From contig PJER01000021.1 of assembly GCA_002825465.1 (NCBI GenBank), positions 1 to 53,322 of the forward strand: a stretch of 53,322 bases of DNA, in the 5' to 3' direction. The first letter of the stretch is position 1. Each line of letters starts with the position of its first letter. The stretch is from Candidatus Thorarchaeota archaeon MP8T_1 (lineage in GTDB: Archaea; Asgardarchaeota; Thorarchaeia; Thorarchaeales; Thorarchaeaceae). Shown here piece by piece: positions 1-7,868 of the stretch. The notes beneath the pieces were generated by a model. That model ran no database searches, was not told where the DNA came from, and was given only the letters and a program-made list of their open reading frames with translations. The translations under genes were made by a program, and so were the position numbers.

Positions 1-606
1 TTCGTTTAGTGAAATCGAGCAGTTCATACAATATGCAAGAGTTATTCCATTATGACACGGTTCGTATCCTTGCGTGTTGTTTGCTATCAACGTAGAATTG
101 CTAAAAAGAAGGTATATCCCACTGTATTCGACACTGAGATTATTGTCTGATATAGAACAATTTGAAAGAAGATAACCTGAAACAGCGGTAAAACTGTTCA
201 TGATATAGTTGCCTTCCACCACTCCATTGCTTACATTAGTAAGAATGAGAGGTGAGATTGGTTGATTTATCATGTAGCCATCGTAGGATGATGAAAACAA
301 GCAGTCTTCTATAATGAAATGGCTTGTAGTATTTGTGATCCAAATGCAAATTGAATCTGATGAAGTAATATTCAGATTTTGGATACGATATGGGTCCGTT
401 GCAGATCCATTCCCTGACCATCCTTGTGTTTCAAAATCACTATCTGATGTGATATTAAAAGGTGCATGAACATCATACGATATCCCAAACACCCTACTAT
501 CCCCAGTTAATTCTTCATGTTTGAAAACCTCAGTTACAGAATTGGATGTCACAACAGACATTCCAAGAGCAAGAATCAGAATAACTGCCACTCCACGACG
601 GACCAT
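1..606 (-). CDS. Secreted parallel beta-helix surface protein, 3' end beyond window
   Basis: Translating the minus strand from the ATG at 606 gives 202 codons with no stop before the window edge, so the gene is partial at its C-terminus. Residues 1-22 are a signal peptide (MVRR followed by a hydrophobic stretch). At about residues 62-75 is GWSGNGSATDPYRIQ, the entry motif of archaeal NosD-like right-handed beta-helix proteins. It is followed by short Asn/Ser-rich turns such as NVSNGVVEGNYI and NCSISDNNL, typical of helix coils. The start is supported by GGAGGA (complement of 614-619) and a TATA-like box further up. It is probably exported and on the cell surface; the ligand is unknown. The complete gene at 27666-28859 carries the same motif and ends in a membrane anchor, which this one may also do outside the window. 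Confidence 0.85.
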   Translation of the reverse strand, partial: MVRRGVAVILILALGMSVVTSNSVTEVFKHEELTGDSRVFGISYDVHAPFNITSDSDFETQGWSGNGSATDPYRIQNLNITSSDSICIWITNTTSHFIIEDCLFSSSYDGYMINQPISPLILTNVSNGVVEGNYIMNSFTAVSGYLLSNCSISDNNLSVEYSGIYLLFSNSTLIANNTQGYEPCHNGITLAYCMNCSISLNE

Positions 607-652
607 TCCCTATCCTCCTATATTGGTAGTGGCGAATCACATTCGTTTGAAA

Positions 653-662
653 TAATATAAAC
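653..662 (-). promoter_or_regulatory. TATA-like box for the beta-helix gene
   Basis: On the minus strand this reads GTTTATATTA and lies about 48-56 nt before the ATG at 606. A GGAGGA Shine-Dalgarno follows at 614-619. The spacing fits an archaeal promoter with a short leader. Confidence 0.5.
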
Positions 663-691
663 ATGCGCTCATTTTTCTTGACAAGAAGAAG

Positions 692-799
692 TGGTGCGCT
701 CGCCGGGACTCGAACCCGGGCCGGATCCGTTCTACGGTTCCGAGGGACAAACCCCCGCACGATGGCAGGGATCCATCATAGCCCCTAGACAACGAGCGC
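692..799 (-). tRNA. tRNA-Gly(GCC) with intron at 37/38
   Basis: The minus strand folds as a complete tRNA. The acceptor is GCGCTCG (793-799) with CGAGCGC (696-702), discriminator A and an encoded CCA (692-694). The T-arm is CCGGG-TTCGAGT-CCCGG and the anticodon stem is GATCC/GGATC. The loop CTGCCA places anticodon GCC (glycine) at 764-766. After A37 there are about 33 extra nt (730-762) before C38 and the 3' half of the stem. This is the canonical archaeal intron position, so the transcript would need the splicing endonuclease EndA. Without the insert the tRNA is 72 nt plus CCA. It lies between two surface-protein genes. Confidence 0.9.
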
Positions 800-884
800 T
801 TGAAAGCCTATCGGACTTGTGATGGTTTTAAAGCTTACCAATTAGTATACAGTTTGCTTTTCAGGAATGATGATGCCTATCATT

Positions 885-2534
885 CTAATCTGCTTGATGT
901 TTTTTTACTACCATAAGGATGACCACGACACCAACAAGCAAAGCTGCACCAATACCGATTGAAAGTAGACTATTCTCTGTTTGGTTGCCATTATTAGAAT
1001 TACTCGTCGGCGATGTACTAGATGTTCCGGAACTAGCTGTGGTGGTAGTAGTATATGGTAAAGACTCGATCACACTCACAATTACACTATCCGTTACATA
1101 ATTGCCTGAGGTATCAAATACAATTATTGTGTAGTTATATGAGCCTCTAGAGAGATCTGTGATTGTGATTTCAATCATCTCATCTAAAATTGACCATGAT
1201 TCATTCAACAGAAGAGTATCATTGAGATGAATTTCATATCTGTCAGGTGCCACATCAGAAGGATGCCATATTATTTTGAAATCATTGTGTCCTTCTTCAC
1301 ATAGAATGTCTTCAGGATGATCAATTATTGGTGCATCTGGATCAAATAGTGGAAATGTTGGTGTTTGATAGGGAATTAGATCTTCGATTTTATAGATACA
1401 AAGAGCCAGACCCAATTTATCGCCACCTATTATTGTTGATGCTAAGAATATTGTTCCACTCATATCGACTTTCATTTGTGTAATTGACCCATAGCTGTAT
1501 GCGTATGGATATACAAAGGAAACATTCCACATTTGATAACCACTTGCGTTATATTTAGCCAAAGCAAGATTAGGTAATGCTTCATATAGTGGAAAGAGAA
1601 TATATGCAGAATTGTCAGGGACTGATCCTAACTCTCCAACCCAATCGATGCCCCCGAGAGACTCATTCCAGAGAGTATTCACAGTTGCACTCCACATCAG
1701 AGTTCCTGTTGAGTTCCACAAAGTCAGTTCAAATGGTCCATCAGGATCCATTGGTCTAGCTCTGAAAAGATTGCCACTTGGACTTCCTTCAATATGACTT
1801 GAAATTGCTACAAAATCAAGTAGCTTGTGACCTGTGGCATTCCACTTCTTTATTTTTCCTTCAGAGTAAGTAAATATCTCATTTTGACCAGTTGTTGTCA
1901 CCTGCCCGAAAAGCAATGAAACAATACCCATCTTCCTATACCAGATCAGAGTTCCCCCAAGACTGTATTTCAAAATATGAGCTGTATAGTATTCTGCTGT
2001 AGTATTATACTCTGAGGTGACAATATAGATTGCACCATCAGGAGCTATAGATATATCTCTTGCACAAGGACGAATATCTGACATTTTCCACAATCTTACC
2101 CAAACGACATCTCCATTGGTATTATACTTCATAAGAAGTGCATTAACTGTACCACCTTCCATATACCTTCCAATTACAAAGATATCTGAGCCATAGATCT
2201 CGATTCCGTATGCATCAGCTGATGATCCATTGTTCCAAAACCTAGTCCATATTAGATTTGCATCTGCGTCCCATTTGGTTAGGACAATTGTATATTGACC
2301 CATGTCATCTATAGTGCCCACAATATACACAAAGCCATCATTTGCTAGAGCTATTCCTCTACAAGCTAAATCGTTTATCAACAAGGTATTGTTTGCAAGT
2401 GGTTCAACAATTTCCCCTATACTATTGCTGCTGCTATGTACATATGCAATATCGGAAATGTGCCCTTGAATCAATGGGATGGTTCCTGATAAAACTATTA
2501 GAATCAAAATGCTAATCGAATTTCTACCCAGCAT
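885..2534 (-). CDS. Secreted propeller-like surface protein with Ig-like domain and C-terminal anchor
   Basis: 549 aa. An N-terminal signal peptide (about residues 1-24) precedes about 370 residues of repeated blades of the type GFVYIVGT, NLIWTRFWN and AIYIVTSEYN. This is the pattern of SBBP-like beta-propeller repeats. At about residues 400-490 lies an Ig-like module beginning with IDHPEDI and ending near YVTDSVIVSVI. A Thr/Ser/Asn-rich linker, one transmembrane helix and a short basic tail (VKKHQAD) follow. The protein is therefore inferred to face outward, anchored at its C-terminus. The Ig-like module recurs in the protein at 9044-10534. An AT-rich TATA-like stretch lies upstream and GGTAAGGG precedes the start. 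Its substrate or partner cannot be told from the sequence. Confidence 0.85.
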   Translation of the reverse strand: MLGRNSISILILIVLSGTIPLIQGHISDIAYVHSSSNSIGEIVEPLANNTLLINDLACRGIALANDGFVYIVGTIDDMGQYTIVLTKWDADANLIWTRFWNNGSSADAYGIEIYGSDIFVIGRYMEGGTVNALLMKYNTNGDVVWVRLWKMSDIRPCARDISIAPDGAIYIVTSEYNTTAEYYTAHILKYSLGGTLIWYRKMGIVSLLFGQVTTTGQNEIFTYSEGKIKKWNATGHKLLDFVAISSHIEGSPSGNLFRARPMDPDGPFELTLWNSTGTLMWSATVNTLWNESLGGIDWVGELGSVPDNSAYILFPLYEALPNLALAKYNASGYQMWNVSFVYPYAYSYGSITQMKVDMSGTIFLASTIIGGDKLGLALCIYKIEDLIPYQTPTFPLFDPDAPIIDHPEDILCEEGHNDFKIIWHPSDVAPDRYEIHLNDTLLLNESWSILDEMIEITITDLSRGSYNYTIIVFDTSGNYVTDSVIVSVIESLPYTTTTTASSGTSSTSPTSNSNNGNQTENSLLSIGIGAALLVGVVVILMVVKKHQAD

Positions 2535-2638
2535 TTCCCTTACCCTTACCGAAAATGGAGTTCTAACTGTGTTATATTTTTTTATTATTTTCTTTTCTAT
2601 CTTCTATAACCAATTTAGTACGTTCATAGTCTTCATGA

Positions 2639-3130
2639 CTAATTTTTCATTAACTTGTTAATGGGAATTGCCATCATGATCTCATCACTATAATTCCCAT
2701 CATGATTTATTCCATCTTTAAGGATACCAAATTGCGTGAATCCTAATTGTTCATACGCTGCAATTGCAGTGGCATTCCTTGACTCTGCACTAATTTGTAC
2801 TATCTCAACTCCATATAGAACAAAGTGTTCAGCAATCTTCATCATCATTAAGCGTGCTATACCCTGTCCTCTGAACTCCTTACCAACTACGACTTGGATC
2901 ATCTCTATTCGGTGTCTTGATCCATACCACCGCATTCTTACTCCTGTGCATATACCTACTACATCATTTCCTAAGAGTGCACATACACTGTATACTTCAT
3001 CAGGTCCAGGCATCAAAAGTTCTTCTCGCTGGCTTCGAACAACTTCTTCTGGCACATCACCAAAAAGATGCTCCGCTATTGATTTTGCATGAGTTTCTGT
3101 ATACTCTTCAACTACAATACTATCTGACAT
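2639..3130 (-). CDS. GNAT N-acetyltransferase, RimI-like
   Basis: 163 aa, the usual length of a single-domain GNAT enzyme. The acetyl-CoA pyrophosphate loop is visible as RGQGIARLMM (around residues 90-100) after the strand IEMIQVVV. The late-fold segment ISAESRNATAIAAYEQLGF is the typical Asn..Ala..YxxxGF signature. It would transfer an acetyl group from acetyl-CoA to an amine, either a protein N-terminus or a small molecule; the substrate cannot be inferred. It ends the minus-strand pair with the gene at 3134-4204, 3 nt upstream, so the two are probably co-transcribed. Three other GNAT genes lie in the window. Confidence 0.85.
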   Translation of the reverse strand: MSDSIVVEEYTETHAKSIAEHLFGDVPEEVVRSQREELLMPGPDEVYSVCALLGNDVVGICTGVRMRWYGSRHRIEMIQVVVGKEFRGQGIARLMMMKIAEHFVLYGVEIVQISAESRNATAIAAYEQLGFTQFGILKDGINHDGNYSDEIMMAIPINKLMKN

Positions 3131-3133
3131 GAT

Positions 3134-4204
3134 TCACTGACTCTCCTCTATTGCCCGTCTAATTCTTAGCATATAAAACGTTGATTCACACTCTATTGCA
3201 TTAGCATGTCCTTTTCTATCATCAAACATCATTCGAGTTCCTGCTACCCAATATCCTACTTTCTTCTCAGGAAGAAACTTTCTCGGAAACAAGTATGTAC
3301 CTGTATCAGTTCTAAATGTTTCAAGAAACTCTAATGAATCTCTAAACCAATCACTATCTCTTGCACCTCGAAATCTCGCCATGAACTCGAGAGTGAGGAG
3401 GAGCTCTGCAAGCTCTTGTTCTGTTGGCCTTGACAAATATCCTGGTAGATGCATAACCCATCCAAGCACATAGTATCGACCTTCATACTTAGCTAGTCCA
3501 TAACTCCAAGGGAGCTTTTGGTATTCAGGTGTGAGAACCACATCGATAATCTTCTCAATCTGAGGCCTATACTTCTTTGATCTGACGATACTTGAACAAT
3601 GGGCAAGTCCTCTGATATCATGTATCCATGGCAACATGAAATTCTGATCTGGATAGAGTTCAGGATTCACAAGTCCATATTTGCTCTTCTTTGGAATTCC
3701 CTTGAAATCAGACTTATCTACAAACACTCGAGAGAAGTCTGGGTTGTTTGCAAACTCGTACAGGCTTTCCAATCGTCTAGTCATCTGAGATAACACTGGT
3801 TGTGTAGCATCATATCCAGCATATGCCAGGAACGCGGCGATAACAGTTCTCATGAAGACAGAATGAGGTCTCTTAGGGGATGTATCAAGATTTTCCGAGA
3901 GCCAGACTCTAAATGGAAGTGTCTTACTATCAAATGGTTGGAGACCTGCTCTGAGACCGAGTTGTACAAGTTTCCCCATGACATTCTCAAAAGCATCAGC
4001 TCTACTGGAATGTATACTATTGAAATCCAAGTTTGGTCTTAATCGGTTTAACCATTTGACAACCTCTGAACTCTCCAGCATTTCTTTGAGAGCTTGCCCA
4101 ACCAATCCAACATCCTGCTCATTAAGAATATCAACTAAGGTACGGAATCTGATCGATGGTCCTGCATGACATAAGAGCCACTGTGCAAGATCTGATGATT
4201 CCAT
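3134..4204 (-). CDS. Unrecognised 356-aa helical protein, possibly alpha/alpha toroid fold
   Basis: I cannot assign a function. The opening segment WLLCHAGPSIRFRTLVDIL resembles proteins predicted to have an alpha/alpha-toroid (prenyltransferase or squalene-cyclase-like) fold. Further W/Y/H-rich helices occur, for example LPWIHDIRGLAHC, LPWSYGLAKYEGRYYVLGW and ECESTFYMLRI. There is no signal peptide and no membrane segment, so it is probably cytosolic. The start ATG at 4204 is divergent from the PRTase gene, with about 97 nt between the starts. It sits 3 nt ahead of a GNAT gene, which suggests a shared transcript. Confidence 0.7.
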   Translation of the reverse strand: MESSDLAQWLLCHAGPSIRFRTLVDILNEQDVGLVGQALKEMLESSEVVKWLNRLRPNLDFNSIHSSRADAFENVMGKLVQLGLRAGLQPFDSKTLPFRVWLSENLDTSPKRPHSVFMRTVIAAFLAYAGYDATQPVLSQMTRRLESLYEFANNPDFSRVFVDKSDFKGIPKKSKYGLVNPELYPDQNFMLPWIHDIRGLAHCSSIVRSKKYRPQIEKIIDVVLTPEYQKLPWSYGLAKYEGRYYVLGWVMHLPGYLSRPTEQELAELLLTLEFMARFRGARDSDWFRDSLEFLETFRTDTGTYLFPRKFLPEKKVGYWVAGTRMMFDDRKGHANAIECESTFYMLRIRRAIEESQ

Positions 4205-4301
4205 ACCATTCCTTCTCCACTTGGACCATATCTATTCTCCCCTTTGGTTTTGGCGATAGAGTGTTAAGGAAGGATGATTCCTTTTGCACAAGGTGAAGGA
4301 A

Positions 4302-5003
4302 ATGACCCGATTGGATGGTCTCAAGAAGAACATCATGCATGACATCTACGAGAAAAGGATGATTCTCACATCGGTTCGTGATAGAAGTGAGGGTTGGACG
4401 CTTCACTCTGGTCTCTGGAGTCCCTTCTACATTCAGCTTAGAGTCCTTAGTTCATTTCCTAGTACACTAAAATTGGTTGGAGAAGCATTATCTATCTTGT
4501 TAAAGGAAGAAGCTCCTTCAGTAAACAGACTTGTTGGTATTGCTTTTGCAGGTATCCCAATTACTACTGCGATTTCAATTGAATCGGGTATTCCCGCCTG
4601 TCATACTCGAAAAATCCTAGGAGTTCGCACTGAACAAGAGCTTCGTGATGCGATTGGAAACTATGGTCAACATTCGCTTATGGAGGGTGAAGTGCAAGAT
4701 GGCGACGTTCTCTGTTTAATCGATGATTTAGTTACAGGAATGGAAAGCAAACTTGTTGCACGTGAACAAGTTCTAGCAGAGGTAAAGAAACGGGGAATCA
4801 CAGACGTTAAGGTTGATGACATCGCTGTTATTATTGATCGACAACAGGGAGCAAGAAAACGAGCAGATGATTTGAACATCAGATTGCACTCATTGATTGA
4901 CCTCGTTGATGAGGGACTTCCTTCTATCAAAGATGCAATGGCCAAGGAAGAATACCGTATTGTATCAGAGTATCTTTCAAATCCCTCTGCATCAAAGGCA
5001 TGA
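4302..5003 (+). CDS. Orotate phosphoribosyltransferase-like PRTase
   Basis: About 233 aa from the ATG at 4302, which has AGGTGA 6 nt upstream; a TTG at 4284 would add six residues. The type-I PRTase PRPP-binding loop is seen as CLIDDLVTG at about residues 138-146. An early GWTLHSGLWSPFYIQLR segment matches the SG..SPFYI motif of orotate PRTases, and VGIAFAGIPITTAIS matches their flexible strand. The family converts orotate and PRPP to OMP in pyrimidine synthesis. No other pyrimidine gene is nearby and the DD is followed by LVTG rather than the more common VxTTG, so a different base substrate remains possible. Divergent from the gene at 3134-4204. Confidence 0.75.
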   Translation: MTRLDGLKKNIMHDIYEKRMILTSVRDRSEGWTLHSGLWSPFYIQLRVLSSFPSTLKLVGEALSILLKEEAPSVNRLVGIAFAGIPITTAISIESGIPACHTRKILGVRTEQELRDAIGNYGQHSLMEGEVQDGDVLCLIDDLVTGMESKLVAREQVLAEVKKRGITDVKVDDIAVIIDRQQGARKRADDLNIRLHSLIDLVDEGLPSIKDAMAKEEYRIVSEYLSNPSASKA

Positions 5004-5059
5004 TGGGTAAGCCACCATAGAAACTAATTTCATTGACAATACTCTTGCACTAGATACCT

Positions 5060-5512
5060 ATGAGCGCTAAGAATCCTCTTGAAAACTTGCTAAAACTAGC
5101 ACTATCTATGTCTACGCGCAATCAAGAATACTATGAAGAGACCGCTGAAAATGTAGAGACCCCACAGATCAAAGCACTTCTCCGTGTTCTTGCTGATACT
5201 GAACGTGATTTGATAATTGAGATACAAGATATGATTGTGACTGGGGTTCTTGATGAGATTGAGGAGATGGGACGAGTGGAGGTAGGTGATGATCCTCCTA
5301 ATGACACTCCTTTTGCACCAGAACGGAATGATACGGACCCAAGGATCTTCGTATGCAACAAGGCTCTAGAGCAAGAGGTCAAGGGATATACATTCTATCT
5401 CTCAATTGCAGCAAGAGCAAAGTCTGAACTGGCGAGTCGTGTGTTTGAGTATCTTGCATTCATAAAATCAGAACAGATTGAACGAATCCGAAAAGTGTGC
5501 GAGACCTTCTAA
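5060..5512 (+). CDS. Ferritin-like four-helix protein, first of a tandem pair
   Basis: 150 aa. The segment NQEYYEETAENVETPQIKAL followed by LADTERDLIIEI, then EVKGYTFYLSIAARAKSEL and FIKSEQIERIRKV, looks like two helical hairpins of a rubrerythrin/ferritin-like bundle. It is rich in Glu at helix positions that could bind metal. The ExxH pair usual in rubrerythrins is not obvious, so iron binding is uncertain. The next gene (5569-6042) is a paralog with the same layout, including a Pro/Asp-rich middle loop and a near-identical C-terminus (IRKVCETF). No rubredoxin domain is present. Confidence 0.7.
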   Translation: MSAKNPLENLLKLALSMSTRNQEYYEETAENVETPQIKALLRVLADTERDLIIEIQDMIVTGVLDEIEEMGRVEVGDDPPNDTPFAPERNDTDPRIFVCNKALEQEVKGYTFYLSIAARAKSELASRVFEYLAFIKSEQIERIRKVCETF

Positions 5513-5568
5513 TTTCTGGTATATATGATAGAAAGCTCTTTTTGACTAGACAACATATTCTACTTGCT

Positions 5569-6042
5569 ATGCCAGAGAGGAGTTCAGTTCAGAGTATGCT
5601 GAAGGTCGCCCTTACTACTTCAGCAAATCACTATGATTTCTATCTGAAAGCAGCCAATATTGCAACCACTCCTAAGGTGAAAGCATTACTTATGGTCCTT
5701 GCAGAGACAGAAGGTGAACTCATGGACCGTATTCGTTTAATGATGACTACTGGTATACTTGAACAAATAGAGGAAGTTGCAAGTGACGGTTTCACCATTG
5801 GAGATCCAGATCCAACACCTTTTGGGATGGACCGCACTCCTTTTGCACAATCGAATCCAGATACTGATCCTCGGTTGTTCGTTTGTAACCGAGCATTAGA
5901 GATGGAATTCAAGGGATTCAGTTTCTATAACTCGATTGCATCTAGAGCCCAATCTGAACTCATGAAACGCCTCTACGAGTACTTTGCTCATATTAAATCA
6001 GTGCAGATAGAGAAGATACGGAAAGTGTGTGAAACATTTTAG
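5569..6042 (+). CDS. Ferritin-like four-helix protein, second of a tandem pair
   Basis: 157 aa from the ATG at 5569. The open frame runs back to 5497, but that extension overlaps the end of the previous gene and has no counterpart in the paralog, so it was dropped. Matching blocks with the gene at 5060-5512 are SMLKVALTTS/KLALSMSTR, TPKVKALLMVLAETEGEL, DTDPRLFVCNRALE and KIRKVCETF. The middle loop is longer and carries TPFGMDRTPF. The pair appears to be a local duplication, probably co-transcribed (about 56 nt gap). Role inferred only as a ferritin-fold protein, perhaps redox or metal related. Confidence 0.7.
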   Translation: MPERSSVQSMLKVALTTSANHYDFYLKAANIATTPKVKALLMVLAETEGELMDRIRLMMTTGILEQIEEVASDGFTIGDPDPTPFGMDRTPFAQSNPDTDPRLFVCNRALEMEFKGFSFYNSIASRAQSELMKRLYEYFAHIKSVQIEKIRKVCETF

Positions 6043-6147
6043 CTTCAGGGTTTTCGTCTATTTTCTATTCAAATAATTGGAGTTAGAACACGTGTTCCAA
6101 TGATTTTATATCAAACAAATATCGATTAAAATAAATAATTAGATATA

Positions 6148-6156
6148 TTTATATAC
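6148..6156 (+). promoter_or_regulatory. TATA box ahead of a structured leader
   Basis: TTTATATAC lies in a very AT-rich stretch. Transcription would be expected to begin about 25 nt further on, near 6178-6182, which is where a GC-rich stem-loop starts. Confidence 0.6.
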
Positions 6157-6179
6157 ATTTTATGTTATACATACCATAG

Positions 6180-6256
6180 TGGCCGGGAGGCCATAAAACG
6201 CAGAAAGCCCGAAACTCTCCACAGGAAACGAAGGGGGTGTATAGGGTGACAGCGAG
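6180..6256 (+). promoter_or_regulatory. Structured 5' leader of the gene at 6257
   Basis: The segment is much richer in G and C than its surroundings. It opens with a perfect stem-loop, TGGCC-GGGA-GGCCA (6180-6193), which would sit at the very 5' end of the mRNA. It contains purine-rich single-stranded stretches and ends with the Shine-Dalgarno GGTGA (about 6245-6249), 7 nt before the ATG. It may protect the mRNA 5' end or act as a cis-regulatory element. No known riboswitch consensus was recognised. Confidence 0.4.
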
Positions 6257-6607
6257 ATGAAGAAAATGAATAACGAATGGAATGTGTCACTTCCTCCAAT
6301 TCAGCTTGACAATTACTCTGATTTCAAAGATTTAGCACACGAAGCAGCAGTGATAGTCTACAGTCCTCAGTTCTATCAAGGACCCTTCACTGATGAACCT
6401 AAACGTCTCAGTAGATTTACATTAACAGCTGTGGGAGTAAGAAGGAATAACGTACCTCTGACCTTCAGGTATGTCTTTGAGGATGTACGTGATATTGATA
6501 GAGTTGCCTCGGCAATGCTTTCTGAACTTGAGAATCTAGGGACGCTTGTGTATGGATCGGTCGAGTCTTCTCAACCTATGAGTGAATTGCTCGCTACCTG
6601 GCCGTAA
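6257..6607 (+). CDS. Hypothetical protein, 116 aa
   Basis: Not recognised. A soluble protein without signal peptide or membrane helix, with alternating strand-like segments (HEAAVIVYSPQFY, RFTLTAVGV, PLTFRYVFEDV) and one helix (IDRVASAMLSELENLG), which suggests a small alpha/beta domain. The start is well supported: TATA box at 6148, leader, and GGTGA 7 nt before the ATG. It is the first of a plus-strand run of uncharacterised genes leading to a longin-like protein. Confidence 0.65.
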   Translation: MKKMNNEWNVSLPPIQLDNYSDFKDLAHEAAVIVYSPQFYQGPFTDEPKRLSRFTLTAVGVRRNNVPLTFRYVFEDVRDIDRVASAMLSELENLGTLVYGSVESSQPMSELLATWP

Positions 6608-6716
6608 TGGACTAAATCAAGTACATTATTCATTGGCAATCTTATAATTGGTAGATTTCATCTCGCAGCTACCGATACTGTTTTTTCCACTCATGTGTAA
6701 CAAATAGTGATGAATA

Positions 6717-7238
6717 GTGACCGACCCAGAACCAGCTGAAGAAATCGTACCCCGAATACTTGAGAGGTACTCAGAACGGCCCAGAGGTTGGCATATTATG
6801 AACACTCCTAGAGGTGAGGTTCTTGTACTTAGTTCTGACTCCGCTTTTCAGATGAAACTGATTCCCTTAAATCCACGAGAATTCACAGGAGCCGGCATAG
6901 AACTTCCTGAGTCAAATGATATTGTCGATTCAATTCGCACTTCTCCCGAATATGGACTCCGACCAATCAGTGAATTAGACCTTCAAAGCATTGCTAACTC
7001 AATGAGTAGTGATCAAGATGCACGACATCAAATTGGTGAGATACTCAGTCGTACACCTCTATCTCTAGAAGACCTCTCATCCAATCAGAGTTCACACATT
7101 CTAAGAGGTCCAGTCTTGACTCGCCCAGATTTAGGTTCCCTGAGTCCTGAGATACTGAAGATGCAAATGGCTGTGGATAAAAGTGCTCAACGTACGTTCA
7201 GAAAACGGTATCCAATGCGCGCAGGTATGTATGTCTAG
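6717..7238 (+). CDS. Hypothetical protein, 173 aa, GTG start
   Basis: Not recognised. Acidic and soluble, with no signal or membrane helix. The N-terminal part (GWHIMNTPRGEVLVLSSDS) looks like two beta strands. The middle is Ser/Asp-rich with short helices, and the C-terminus is basic (RTFRKRYPMRAGMYV). The frame opens at GTG 6717; an ATG at 6710 is in another frame. It lies between two other plus-strand genes with gaps of about 110 and 60 nt. Confidence 0.55.
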   Translation: MTDPEPAEEIVPRILERYSERPRGWHIMNTPRGEVLVLSSDSAFQMKLIPLNPREFTGAGIELPESNDIVDSIRTSPEYGLRPISELDLQSIANSMSSDQDARHQIGEILSRTPLSLEDLSSNQSSHILRGPVLTRPDLGSLSPEILKMQMAVDKSAQRTFRKRYPMRAGMYV

Positions 7239-7296
7239 GTAATGCCTCTAGACTATCCTTCATTAGTTCGAAATGCAAATATGATTATTGAGCGCC

Positions 7297-7779
7297 ATGA
7301 TTCGAAACCTAATAATTATCGATGAGAATGGAAGAGCTCTCCTTACCGCGAATTATGGAGAGTGTCATTCTCTAGGTGACAGCAACGACTTGATCTCAGG
7401 TTTTATCAGCGCGGTCTATGGATTTGCAAAAGTAGTGGATTCAACATCTGTTGATGAGATTCAGCTAGGAACCCTAACCTTCATTCTCAAGTCCAAAGGA
7501 AATCTAGTCTTTGCGCTGTCAATGGATGACAAGAGTGTACCTGAGCATCGTAAGACACTAGTCAAGATAATCGATCTCTTTGAAGACCTATATGATTACT
7601 ATTCAATGTGTGTCACATCTGATATTGACAAGTCCATCTTTGCTGAATTTCCTAGGTTCTTAGTGGATCAAGGGATTTTACAACCAAACTGCGGGAACTA
7701 CACAGAATGTGATAGCTGCCCAAATAGAACAAAATCACTTCCAATTGAGAACATGACAAATCAACTCAAATCATCATGA
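7297..7779 (+). CDS. Longin-like domain protein with C-terminal Cys cluster
   Basis: About 160 aa from the ATG at 7297 (a TTG at 7288 would add three residues). The N-terminal 105 residues follow the pattern of small longin domains: strand IRNLIIIDENG, a second strand ending in NYG, helix LISGFISAVYGFAKVV, strands QLGTLTFILKS and NLVFALSMD, and helix LVKIIDLFEDLYDYY. Longin domains are adaptor folds linked to GTPases and membrane traffic in eukaryotes and are abundant in Asgard archaea. The tail contains CGNYTECDSCPN, a possible metal site. No GTPase gene is adjacent. The fold assignment is by pattern only; the Cys cluster is seen directly. Confidence 0.65.
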   Translation: MIRNLIIIDENGRALLTANYGECHSLGDSNDLISGFISAVYGFAKVVDSTSVDEIQLGTLTFILKSKGNLVFALSMDDKSVPEHRKTLVKIIDLFEDLYDYYSMCVTSDIDKSIFAEFPRFLVDQGILQPNCGNYTECDSCPNRTKSLPIENMTNQLKSS

Positions 7780-7868
7780 AATAACATCATTCAAGTTCGC
7801 TGGGAACTACAGACATAAAAATGAGGAAAAGAGAGGTCTGGTTATTACTTGTAGATAGGTGATTCATC

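Noticed and set aside
5497..5568. N-terminal extension of the second ferritin-like protein
   Set aside because: It overlaps the end of the previous gene in another frame and has no counterpart in the paralog. The ATG at 5569 gives a start matching the first copy.
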